DNA of 64,000 nucleotides, taken from contig JASFXZ010000039.1 in assembly GCA_032209605.1 (NCBI GenBank), positions 1,984,001 to 2,048,000 on the forward strand. The letters run 5' to 3'. Every line of letters starts with the position of its first letter. Positions within the stretch are counted from its first letter, which is position 1. Origin of the DNA: Mactromeris polynyma (Eukaryota; Mollusca; Bivalvia; Venerida; Mactridae). A model generated the notes under the pieces. The model was not told where the DNA came from. It saw only the letters and a program-made list of their open reading frames with translations, and did not search any database. This document shows, one piece after another, positions 1-12,020 of this stretch. The position numbers were made by a program, and so were the translations under genes.

Positions 1-330
1 AATTGTATTGATAGAATTGCTAATGTATTTCTCTTGTGAAACATCTATTATGTAAGTGCTTATATTTTATTGCTTACCAGTGTATGCCTTTGTTACGGTA
101 TGGTCGTAAAATGTATTTGTGTATTCAAAATAGGTATCAACTCATTATTGAATGTTTATAAGATGAATTGGTTAAGATTAATAGTCCAAGTATTAATTGC
201 TTACTTTAATGAACCAGTTAATTCCATAGCAATTCTCAATATTACTGCCCATTTTATTGTATGATTTATTTTTTCAAATCTTTGTTATATTAACGATAAG
301 AGATATTATTTATTTAAACGGGGGGGGGGG

Positions 331-530
331 ACCGTAGTGTGCCTGGTTACTGTTGCTGACTTCACATAACTTGCCCCTCACTGATGCAGTTTGGAATCCA
401 ACCCTGCATCCAGCTAGTTCATGGAATGTGGGTGGTTCTACCCTAGTTGTAGGAAGAGGCACTACACCATAGGTCATGTAAGGACTTCCTGGCTGTGTAA
501 AGGACTAAAAGCCTCATTACCAACAAAAAA
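331..530 (+). repeat. Degenerate dispersed repeat (possible SINE remnant)
   Basis: The stretch with CCAGCTAGTTCATGGAATG, GTGGGTGGTTCTACCC and a later GCACTACACC resembles a widely dispersed bivalve repeat with the GGTGGTTCTACCCAGGTG motif, known to me from memory. It is strongly decayed, and the boundaries are approximate. The open frame at 421-609 falls here and is not a gene. Confidence 0.35.
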
Positions 531-1950
531 TGAAGAAAATAATGATGGCTTCTCAATATGGGTAAAATTGCTTGATAGACATTTCAACAAACAACTGTTG
601 TATAAATAAGTATTATTTCTTGTTTACATTCAACCTCCACTCCATTTGGTGATTGTTAGCACTTAAGCACTTTATGAATTGACTTTTACAATTTGCACTG
701 GCTAACATAGATGTTAACCTTTACTTTCTATAAAATTATGTAAATTGATTTAAACTCTGGCTGTCTGTTTGTTCTATACTTCCAGTAAAGTTTGATATTT
801 GAATTAGCATGAGGTAAAATATTGTAACCTTGATATTGTTGGTTAGATTGGGTTGTTGGAGTTGTCTTAGTGATGATTTCTAATTTGTCATTATGTCATA
901 CAGGCATTTGTGTGGTTGCTTTTCCTTGTACCTTCATTCATTGATGTTTAGCCTGTCTCAGATACGCTCGCACCATTTACATCCATTTTGGAATTTATGA
1001 GCCTGAATACCCAGCCACAGTATACTGTGTTCTTTTTAATGATTTGGCTTAAGATTGAGAGACATTCATCTTTCATCTGTAATTCATGTATGAATAATGC
1101 TAGCTGCTTTTAGAAGAACAGGCATTAGGGTTGGTAATGGAAAGCCAGGAAAAACAGTTACCTGACCTGCATATGCACATTGGTGTTGAAAATAGTTTTA
1201 ATCTGCCCCAGCAATGTGTATACTTATTTATACGTCTTACATCACACACATTACATTGGTGCCATCTTGTTTTCCATTCAGAGTTGCTGGGAAAATGGCA
1301 TGAATAGAAAAGTACACTAAAAGTTTGTTGTCCTGTTTGTATTGTAAAAACTTGCCTTGAGAAATTCTTCAAATGGAATAAACATACGGCCATTGGAGAA
1401 TACAAGTTAGTTCATAGATAATTCATGATTGACCGAGGGGCTCGTTTATTGGTCTGTAATACTGCCAGAAACAAAAAATATTGATGTACTGTTACAATTG
1501 CATGATTGAAGGCATTTCAGCATTGTCGGATTAGTGGAGTCCTACATTACTTAGAGAGTACTATGCGTACATCGCTGCTTTAGCGTTAAAAAGCTTTTAA
1601 GTCCAGGCATAAAGGAGCGATGCCTTACTCGTTATTGTCCATAAAGTTGTGTATGCATATCATGTGTATGTCTTATCATAAGGTAGAGTTTAGTATCTTC
1701 ATACATATATATTACTCTGCTCTAGGGTATATAAATCATGATCAGCTTACGTAAAACTACTCAAAACATGGAAAACTTACAACTTTATCTATAATATCAA
1801 TTGTTTCTGACTAGTTCTAGACTACAAATTTAATTATCTGTATCATAATGCTGGTTTGTATTTCGTGCTTGCGAGAAACTGCTCCTATCTTCTTGGCTGT
1901 GCAACTTGCTACTTGGTTGTTATAGAATCTATCCTAGGCAGCTTAGGTGT

Positions 1951-2193
1951 CAGGGTGGGTGAACACGTGACTTTTTTGTTTACTACACGGCACGAAAAGA
2001 CGGCGGCCGATCACAAAATCGGAGAACATTTTGCCTCGCTTAAAATTTTGTGGCACGCATTCCGGCAAATCAACAGAGATCTATGTGTCAATATCAATGC
2101 ATCTATGCATCGATGCAACTTGTGTTTGGCTGCCGTCTTTTCGTGCCATGTAGTAAACTAATGTTTAATGTTTTAATGTGTTCACCCACCCTG
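1951..2193. mobile_element. 243-bp MITE with long imperfect terminal inverted repeats (hAT-like ends)
   Basis: The left end CAGGGTGGGTGAACAC mirrors the right end GTGTTCACCCACCCTG. After a short non-matching interval the pairing resumes: left GTTTACTACACGGCACG...AAAGACGGC against right GCCGTCTTTTCGTGCC...TAGTAAAC. The CAGGG termini fit hAT-type elements, but no clean 8-bp target-site duplication is visible. There is no transposase, so it would be a non-autonomous copy. The open frame over it (1856-2161) is incidental. Confidence 0.8.
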
Positions 2194-3814
2194 AGTGTAC
2201 CAATGAGATATGTACATGTATACTTCTAAATTAGGGTGTACATTTGTTTAACGTTTCTGTTACCTCTGTGCCATCTGAATCGAATGAACAGTCTTTAAAA
2301 TAACATTTATTTTTTGATACGTCTATATTGGCTTGAAATATTGTCTAAGAAAGTAACCAACTTGTAATTATTCAGAAAGTTTTCTGACCCTAAGACAAAA
2401 TCACTTGTCACTGCAAGCTATACACGACAGGGCATAACAAATGTGCTTTCTGTTGCTGATATTCTGCATCTAGCTGTAGGAAGCCTGCAAGTCAATCCAA
2501 AAAATTCTAAGCTCTCATAAAGGATATTAAACTGACTTTGCAACAGCGTGTTTTTCAAAGAGAAGATTTTATGATCTTTAATATCCTTTTGAAAGGGTTT
2601 TTAATATCCGAAGCACCGTTGTAAGATTTTCTCATCAAAAACATTATCACAGAAGAACTGTTTTACAAGCTATAGCTACAGAAATGAAAATCTTGTGTTA
2701 TTTCTTGAAGAAAAAGATCTCAAATTTTCTTCATTAATGCACAATCTTTTTCTATGCTTTGTTTTTTGTATTTTAAATGATATGCATAAGCTACTGGCTG
2801 AGAGGGGGTCGAAGAAACAGAAGTTAAGGAAATTTGGAAAAGAAGGGGAAATTCTTCCTGACATTAACGGCCCCTGTTGGATGTAAGATCATTGTCAGAT
2901 AGTAGATTCTAATGGTGGATAAAAACACCTTGAATAATTGACGGTAATAGATAAGATGCTATCTACTTGAAGGAAGCTTTCATATAATCTCATATGAAGG
3001 TGAACGGCCTCTTATGTTTAGTTTTCATATTTTTATTCGAATCTTACATGATAATTGATTCCTTGTGGGGATAATTTTATTGAGATAAAAAATTGTTGGA
3101 GCTAAATCATTTGAAATTTAGAATTGCTGTCTGGATCATTAAACAGCATTATCATACCTCGTCTATATAACTTATGTGCTGGTGGTAGGTGAAATTGATT
3201 TACTCAAAAAGTTTAAATTCAAAAATACCAAGTAATCAAAGGAACCAAGGGTGCGTATTATTTGTACTTGCACTGTCCTTGTCTCCTTATAGATATATAA
3301 CACAAATTATGGATTCTGGTTTATGACATTATATTAGGACCGAGATGGTTGTGATATATTGATGGTAAATGTACATTGTATATACAATGTTTGTCGGTAT
3401 TATATAACATGACCTTCTCGTTATAACTGTGGTAAACAATGTAAATCTTGGATGTTCTGTAAACTATAATTTGAAATCTCCCATATGTTATACATATGTA
3501 TTATATTAACGTGTTAATATTGTTTTATATGCATAAAATATGATGCACATGCTGCAGATATGTAATTAATAAGAGAAGTTTAACAAGAAGATATTAGGGG
3601 AGGAAATTGTCTGCCCATTTTGCACTGTGAACGACAAAGCTGAAATAACTAGAGGCGTCTTTCTATGCTTTAAACTGATGAAATTGAGGCTCCAAAATGT
3701 ATATCCATGTTCTGAGACTGGTCGTAATTAGATGTACTGCCACACCTACTTTCCTTTGCTGTGTTCTCTTTCTTAGTAAATGGATATAAACTCCTACAGT
3801 ATATCGGTTGGAAG

Positions 3815-3880
3815 GCAAAGTGGTCGAGGGGTAGTGTATTTATCTGATCCGGGCAAGGTTGAACTGCTAACTTCACAATC
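3815..3880 (+). repeat. Weak tRNA-like head (possible SINE remnant)
   Basis: AAGTGGTCGAGGGGTAGTG resembles a degenerate A-box region, and CAAGGTTGAACTGC, 30 nt on, resembles a decayed B-box. No cloverleaf can be folded. Weak call. Confidence 0.25.
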
Positions 3881-4390
3881 CCTGAATTATGTGCAAGTAC
3901 TGATAAGTAACCCGGGCAGCAGTCATCAGTTGTGATTAATATAAGTCTTAATAACTCATTTCAAAATTGACACAAAATAACTAAGTTAAACTAAATTATG
4001 TAAGTATCAAGTGTTAGATGATTGTGTATTTAAATTTAGAGGAGTCATTGGCTAGCAAGACTGCTGAATCCATCTTCTCTGAATACCGTGCTTCCATGTT
4101 AAAAATGTGGCTTGATAAAAATCTTGTTTCCAAATTCTGCTAGATTCTACGAGGTGGCTGCTTTAATGAGTATAATTATGAGTGTGAACCGGATACTTCT
4201 CAGGTAATACTGATATTGTAGTATCAGAACTTTTGTACAAAATGCGACAGATGGGTTTTCATTGTTGTAATGAAATATTTATCTGTGACTAACATGCAAA
4301 TATAAAAGAGTCCTCTCTGTACATCAGGCTATATTTCACACATAGCCTGGTAGTTGTAAATGTGTTTCTGATGGCATGGCTTCCAGTGAT

Positions 4391-4415
4391 GGGAGGGAGG
4401 GGGGGGGGGGGGGGG
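4391..4415. repeat. G-rich homopolymer (17 consecutive G)
   Basis: GGGAGGGAGG runs directly into a pure G tract ending at 4415. A run of 11 G is also present at 320-330. Both could form G-quadruplexes and both are prone to length errors in sequencing. Confidence 0.95.
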
Positions 4416-7400
4416 TACTGCATACATATAATTTATTTAATTAAGTTTTAATTATGAGTCATATTTTTATGTTGGGCTTGAATTTCATGATGTTTGTACT
4501 TGTTGTATCAATATGGATGATGTCTAGACAGTCAGTGCCATACTAATGTTAATGGAAACTTTGGTCTTCATTACTGCGCTGACTTATTGACTTAACCTTT
4601 TGTTTAATGATTTTTTTCTCGTGCGTGCTTTAATGAAGTTTGAAACTAACAATATGTGACTGCATAACTTGCGTTTAATTACCAGAGATTATCAGTGAGG
4701 AGATCTGATATTTGTGAATCACAATGTTTCTGTGTATGTGCATATCTTTATCTCAATATTGACAGAGAATTGTGCTCAATATGTTGTGGGATGCATAACC
4801 ATTGTATTGAGGTGAAGCAGACAGTAACAGTCTTACGCCAATTGCTTGATGTACATACATTAAATACATGTCGATTTGTTCAGTTTCTTTATACTCTGAC
4901 ATTTGTAGGTGACATTTGTATACATTTCTGTAATTGACTAGGTTAGTCACAAATTGGAGTATTTCAGTGTTGTGTGATGGAATACATTCTATGATTCAAT
5001 ATGTGTAGACAGGATGTTCCTGATTGCAGTCCAAACCCAGCTTAAGTTGGTTTAAGTGACGTATTATCTTTGGTTACAATATGCATATTATCTTTGGTTC
5101 CAATATGGGGTATTCAGGAGTCAGTTATTTAGCTAAATTTAAAGGTATTGTTTTTATGTTGTCAAAGGGAAACATGGTAATCAAAATGTCTGTCTGTACT
5201 GTACTTTGTTAGTTTGTTTGTCTGTCTGTCAAAAACTTTGTTGTCTCAACTATAACATCTATGTAAATGGTTTAACAAATCCTAGCATTTGTCACTTACT
5301 TCACTGTGATGTCTCTTGAAGTTGTATATCTATTGTCTGTGATAAAAATGCCATTTTGATATTTTCTAGCAATACTATAGTTTGCAAAGAAATCTCTCTT
5401 CAGGTTCATTAGTGATGTTCGATGACCTAAAAAATGTCTTGATACCAAATGAAAGCACTTTATGACTCCTATAAATACATTATCTTCTTTTGAGATCCTC
5501 GACACATGTTTTAAGTGTACCTTTTACTGTTGTCTGAAAATGTGAAAATGTATCTCCATTTAACCACATTATTGATAAAGAGATAATGTGATTTTAAGTG
5601 ACATCTGTTGTGTTGTCGTGTCAGTTTTAGAACTACTTTATCATACAAATTCAATCGCTTAAAGCACTTTTATGAAATTGTCATGGAAATCAAAAACTTA
5701 AGTGGTTTTTAGTGTTTTAAGTCACATCTGTTCTGAGTGTTATTCTCAAATCATTGACTATTTGCATATCCAGTCTGTTGTATTTAAAGGTAGGCTAATT
5801 GGTTATTTGATAATTATTCAATATGCTTGCTTGACTGATGACACGAGGCTGTGTTCTAGGGCAACAGATTGTTTGTTCAGTCAAATATAACATGCAGTAA
5901 TCTCACTTTACTGATGTTAGCCAATAGATTCAATTATGATTACTCATATATTCATTAGCAATGATAGACAAGGTTTAAGGTATTAAATTAGACCTGGAAC
6001 TGAATCAAGTCTTTATTGTTCGGTGATATCTTTTTTCCAGTAATCCTATTATTATTGATCACTAATTGTTTTCTGTCTCTGATGACTTGGTTTATAACTA
6101 TTTAGATTGCAGACCTTCTATGATTATCAGTGTTATCTGGTGGTATTCGTCTCCTATTTCCAGTTGACATAATAGACACATTTCACATAGCTAATTGTAC
6201 AATTTGTTGACTCTGTCTCATAAAATACAATTCTTAACCCCGAGGATAATCCATTAAATTTAATCTTTTGAATGCAATTGCAGATTTATCAGAGAAATCT
6301 TGATAGCTGTTGCCGCATTTAGATTTGTTAAGAAATTGGAAAGATTTGTAATCCTGATTTGAGTCAGGAAATCAGAATAAATGATTGGAATATGATGGAT
6401 TGTCAGAAGAATGCCCATTTTAGGTCTTTGCTAGAGTGACATTGATGGATGAAATTTTGTAGTTGTTGAGCTGAATAACAGATGTGTGGGCAAGAAGACT
6501 ATCCATGGCCACTGACACGAGATGATTAGATATCCTTTCCGGTACCAAGGGCCATAATCACTATACATTTTGTTAAATTACATTGCTTTTAAATTGATTG
6601 TGGTTGCGGACACTTTAATGAATAGATTTCAGTCAGTTAGACAGATCTTTGATGAACAAGGCATGTAAATTAGTCCAATCTTGTTAAAATTATGGACCTT
6701 ATTATGAGATTCAGAACATTTTCAGTAATGATAGAGTGTTGGATATGAAATTCAATATAGAATGTCTTAAGCCTGCCTGTATTTTTGTAAGATTTTTCTA
6801 AATTCCCTTGGAGTATCGAGTAAATGAATATATTTACATTTGTGTATTGTGACTATCAGCTTTTATTGCTAGTCCACATAATTCTCTTGACGATGTTATG
6901 TAGGTTGTTTTGTACTTATTAATTGTTGAGTAAATTCTAGAAAAAAATGAGTTCAGCGACATCTACAAGATATATTTTCGTATTTTGCATCAACGGTCTT
7001 AAATTTTATCAATAATTAAGAAAATTTATACGTAGATATCAGGTACTGCATAGTTTATTTCATCATTAGGGTGATATTGTAGGCAATAATAAACTGTGAA
7101 TATATTCAGTACATTATAAATCACAATTATGTGTATATTTTAAGTATCTGCTGTTGTTCTGCCTATTTCCAGATCTTCCGATGCCTCCAACTATTCTCTT
7201 GCAGATAGCATCATTTAATGTATAAATCATCACCAGTATGTGCGAAAAACGTGTTTCTTCATATTTCTTTTAACTATATCAGGTCTGATTTTCTGTTGTA
7301 ATGCTTTAGTGTAGCGGTGTTCGCTGATATTAATGATAAAGTGCATGTTGCTGCATGCTGTTTTGTTTCGCAACAATTTCAAATACTTTGATGTTATCCT

Positions 7401-8585
7401 CAATATCAAATATTGCACCTCACTTTATGTAAATGTTGCCATTATATCTTCCGTCAAGTGCCAAAATGAGTGTTTAAGTTTCTCAAAACAGCTTGATATA
7501 GCCTTTATATCTGCAGTGCAATCCGTTATTGAGGAAAATGTGGAAGTCACATGCCTTGGCGTTATACCTTGGATTGGTGTCAAGATCTTTATTTAAGGGA
7601 TTCTTTTTGTTTTTACGAATTTTCTCTCTATTGTATTCCCGGTTTATTTTTGTCTTGAAAATTGCTTCAACAAGGAAATGTCTGTTCAATACCATTTGTA
7701 ATGTTATGATAAAATGACAATTATGTAATCTGACCAACATTGCTGTTGTTTTTTGCATTCAGAATTAGCTGATGTTTTTATTCAATATAATGGGTATACT
7801 GTTGTTAGAATCTGCATTTCACTATCAATGAAATGAATCAGTGTTTTTTCGGTGTTAGTCTGAAAATCTGGTTGAAATCTAGTCTCTCTGGCCCACCCAA
7901 AAATGTTCTTGAGGAAAGATGAGAAGATTGAGGAAGCTATGAGGCGTAGACTGTGTACCATAACCCCAGTCAAATGTTTCCAGGCTTTCAATTGTAGGGA
8001 ATACCCACCCTTGATTAACATGTATGTCACATTATATATTCAGCTAAACTTGATATTTTCATTAAAGTGTGCTAACTTTGCAGAATATTATCAGTGACCA
8101 TCTTTAAGGCATCCTCTTTAGTTATCTGGGGGACTGCTTGGGCAGAGGAAACAAAATCAACATATTTCAAACATAATTGCTATTTAATCTAGATTTATGG
8201 TGATTGGGAGTTCCATTTGAATAATGTATAAATAACTCTTTTGTTAAATGTTGTTGGCAGTATGTTAAAACTGTTTCTATGGTTACTGGTGCAGTTTTGA
8301 CTATAAATTATATTACAAGTGGGTTTTGCAGGTAACAGCTTAAGGACTGTGTAATGAATGCATTTTTTTATTGTTATGATGAAGAAAACTTTTAATGACA
8401 ACAGGGACTATTAATTGATATTTTATCAACATAGTATTTTATAGTAATTAGTAAAGTATTCCTAACCAGGCATGACTTGGGTGGGTATCAAGCATCTCAT
8501 TAACTTGTTGTACCTGTTAGATCAAAGACCAGCAGGAGAACAGGTGTTTCCAGGTGGAAATGTACAAATATTTATTTATATATCC

Positions 8586-8634
8586 TTTGGGGTAGAAGGA
8601 TACTTTCCTGCATTCAATTACCTTCTACCCCCAG
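8586..8634. repeat. Short inverted repeat
   Basis: GGGGTAGAAGG (8589-8599) is mirrored by CCTTCTACCCC (8621-8631) with flanking CCTTT/CCAGG. Outer AGACCAG / CTGGTCT matches (near 8527 and 8649) suggest the remains of a larger inverted-repeat element. Confidence 0.6.
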
Positions 8635-11600
8635 GAAGATCTGTGCATCTGGTCTAAAACTCTGGAAAGTATATTTCATACATTAAGATTGACAGCTGAT
8701 AATCTAGATGAGAATTCAATTGCAGGCTCTCCAAACATTCTCAATAGATGTAAATGATACAATAATGTAATGTTGAGTCATTGTTAATGTTGTAGATATG
8801 GTAAACAAATTGTAGGTAGTATCTCTGATATGATGTTTGTATGTGATTCTACTTTATTTGAAGAACTTCATTTTTGCCCCATTATCAAAGCTGACTGTGC
8901 CATCTTTGACAAATGTGCACTTAAAAGCGGGGTTCTACCTGGCTGATACAGCGGTAGCAACGCTATTAAGCATATATAGAGAGTAACAATAATAGCATAG
9001 TTATAGGATACTCCCAGATGGTGTGAGATATCCCATGTTGATTGTAAATCTTTCCATATAGGGCACTGACCAGCTAGGTACCTTAAAGAGTGCCCATGAA
9101 TACATGAGAGACTGCAGAGAAGCATAATTATGATTGAGAGAAAGTCATACAAATGTTGTGCTTCGTCTTTTATGATTTGCTGTACATGAAACCTTTCATT
9201 AGTCTGTAATGTAGCAAATAGATAATTCAGTATGTTGATATAGGTAATTAAGTTACTGGGTAATTAAGTTTCTGCAGAGAAAAGTTCAGGGAATTATTCT
9301 GGTTCATATAATCAATAGCTGGTTTGACAAATGAGGTTTAAATGATGAAAACATCCATTCTCTGGTTCATTGTCTCTTTTCTCTGGTGTTTGAAAGCTTC
9401 CTGGTATTAAATGTTTTCTGGATTAACTGATAGATGTACCTGATGAAATTGTACAATTAATTAACTCTTTTCTCCACATGTCTGCTGTATATTGTACCCA
9501 TTTGAATACTGAATTGTTTTGTCATGTATAGTAACATAGATCTACACTAATATTAAAGGGGTAAGAACTCTTGATTAGTCATATTGTTGCATCTGTAGTT
9601 TTGACCTTTGGGAGTTCAGAGTAGGGAGACTGTTTACCGTTGAAGTAAATGTTTGTGTATTCTTAACAAAATGTGAACAGTGAGCATTGCTATTTTATGT
9701 TAATATTACCTATATAATTGTGGGATGAAAAATGCAACAACATTCCAGCCCTAGAAATTTGACTGTGGATGAGAAAGAATAAGGCTGCGAATACATACTC
9801 ATATTTTACAAATATTAATAGTTTGGTTGGTAACTTAGGAACAAGTTTGAGGATTATGAGATTTATGGATGCTCACGGTAGATAGAAATTGGTTATTTTC
9901 ATATATGCTGCCCTGTTCTTTCATATTTGCTCAGTTGTGATATATAGTCTATAGATGTTATAGACAGGTGTCTGGTGTTCAGTTTGCAGTGCTATTATGA
10001 TGCTCAGATGTGTTGTACTGTAATTACCTCATGTCTAAAAACATATTTTTCTTTGCCCAAAACTTGGCAAACAGTACATCTTTATCATCATTGGTGGCAC
10101 TGGCTAAAATCTTTATTGCCATTTATTGTCAGTGCTATATGATAATTATAATGAACTGGAAATCTTTATGGTTCATGCCTGGATTATGGTTCTATCTAAG
10201 TTTGATTAATTCTTGCCAATTCCGTTGTTTTTTCCACACACCCCCCATTATCAGGTACTGATCCTGTAAAATAATATTTATAATCTATAAAGATTAGATT
10301 ATCTAGTGATCCATAAACACCATATTGGTTACTTGTACTTTTGATTTTATCATTATATGATTATCCAGTGGAAAATATTGATGTCAGATTCTAAAGGTTG
10401 CAATGTTAGATTTGTGTATCATTTACTGCTTCTATTTGTGTTTTATCTGAACTTGGTAGGCGTTGGTTTCATGGTCAAGTTTTAGAATGAAGTGAACATA
10501 TTACCAGCCCTTTATAATAATAATATGCTCATTTTGTTCATTTGTTTACCTAACCAAACATGAAAAATATATTTCCTATAGTTAAAACATCAAGAAACAT
10601 GCATTAACAAAGAATGAACTAATGATGTATTAATCCATATTTATTGAAGAAAGATGTTTGTACATCATAAATTGTATCTAGTTAAGAAAGCATACAGGTG
10701 CTGTACCTTATTCATGAATAGATCATTAAGCAGAACTCCCTTGGTGCAAATCCTAAATATACTCTGATGTATACTTGTGTTGTTTGCCTATTTTCTGCAA
10801 CAGAAAATATATGGACATCAATACAGGAGAACATCATTACAGACAAGCAGAAAGGAAGGTACTCTATAGTTGACATAAATCAATCATTATATTCCCAGTT
10901 TGATGATAATTAAGCCTGATATTTTTACCACGCATCATCAATAGGGCCCTTGAAAGAAATCCGACTCATTAGGGACAATAGTAACTTAACCCTGTTTGAT
11001 TTTTATATTATGATCATGTCATGATATTGGTGTACATGATTTATTGGCTGCTCATATTCTTACTGTTATGATTCTAGAAACAGAGGAATTATAGATCCTT
11101 CTTGTCCCATAGGTTGTCCGCTACAGTCACATTGCAAGTTTATTTGATTGCAGTAATAGAATTGTCTGAAGAAGGCGCTGTAAAACTGGTCTCTGTCAAT
11201 ATGTTTAGCAGAGCTTTAGTGCTTTGGCAACCATCCAGTTTTATTTTGTAGAAAAATAAGGTTATGGTAAATGCTTGCCATACTGATATGGTCAATGAAA
11301 CTGCAGTAGTGAGTCAAATTAGTGAAACCTCTGTTTCTCAAGTATGAATTTTTGTTTTTCATTAATGTGGAGTTATCTTCAGCTACAAATATGTAAGAAC
11401 CTTGCTTCCATGTCCACCATCCACTGTCACTACAGCCTGAAAATGGTAAAACATACTGCTGATCAGGTGCTGTACCCAACAATGTTGAATGGCTTCCCAC
11501 CCATAGATGTCTGCTTTGAAAAACCATTAGCTGATAATTATAAATTTAATGTTGACAGATGTACATACATCACTCTATCACAACCAAAATTAGAACTCTT

Positions 11601-11863
11601 ATCTTATGGAAAAAGCCGACCATTCCAATATGTTTATGTTCCTTTCTAATTTGTAGCAACTTGTCATTGAACAAAACATCACAGGTGTTGTTTGACCCAC
11701 ACAAAATAATTACAGGTTGACTGTAATTATTACCCATATAAACAATAGTGTCACATTTTAGAAGCTTGGTTGACAGAATGATGCCTTGGCTGCTGTATGC
11801 ATCTCTTGCTTCTTTAGTTAGCGCTGTTCTAAACCTTTCAGCAAGAGGAGCAATAATAACTAA

Positions 11864-12020
11864 GTTCAAGAACTGTTCTTGAATTCTTTTGTGATTCCTG
11901 TTCAAGAACTGTTCTAGAACAAGTTCTTTAACAAGTTTAAAAACTTGTAGTTCTAGAACTGCCATTTAACGTTCTTGAACTGTTCTAGAACTTTTTCAAG
12001 AACGGTTCTTGAAATTCTTG
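11864..12020. repeat. Cluster of GTTCTAGAAC / GTTCTTGAAC palindromes
   Basis: Within about 155 bp the motifs TTCAAGAACTGTTCT, GTTCTAGAAC, ACAAGTTCTT, AGTTCTAGAACTG, GTTCTTGAACTG and CAAGAACGGTTCTTG recur on both strands. The GAA/TTC half-sites recall heat-shock or steroid-receptor elements, but the spacing (2, 3, 2, 4 bp) is irregular. Simple repeat expansion is as likely as a regulatory role. Confidence 0.7.

Noticed and set aside
8916..9096. Possible MITE with GGCACT...CTGGCTGA-type inverted ends
   Set aside because: Pairing between GTGCACTTAAAAGCGGGGTT and the inverse of the right side needs several gaps, which is not enough to separate it from chance.
11570..11965. 131-codon - strand frame
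   Set aside because: A third of it is the GTTCTAGAAC palindrome cluster. No family resemblance, and it is overlapped by another frame on the + strand.
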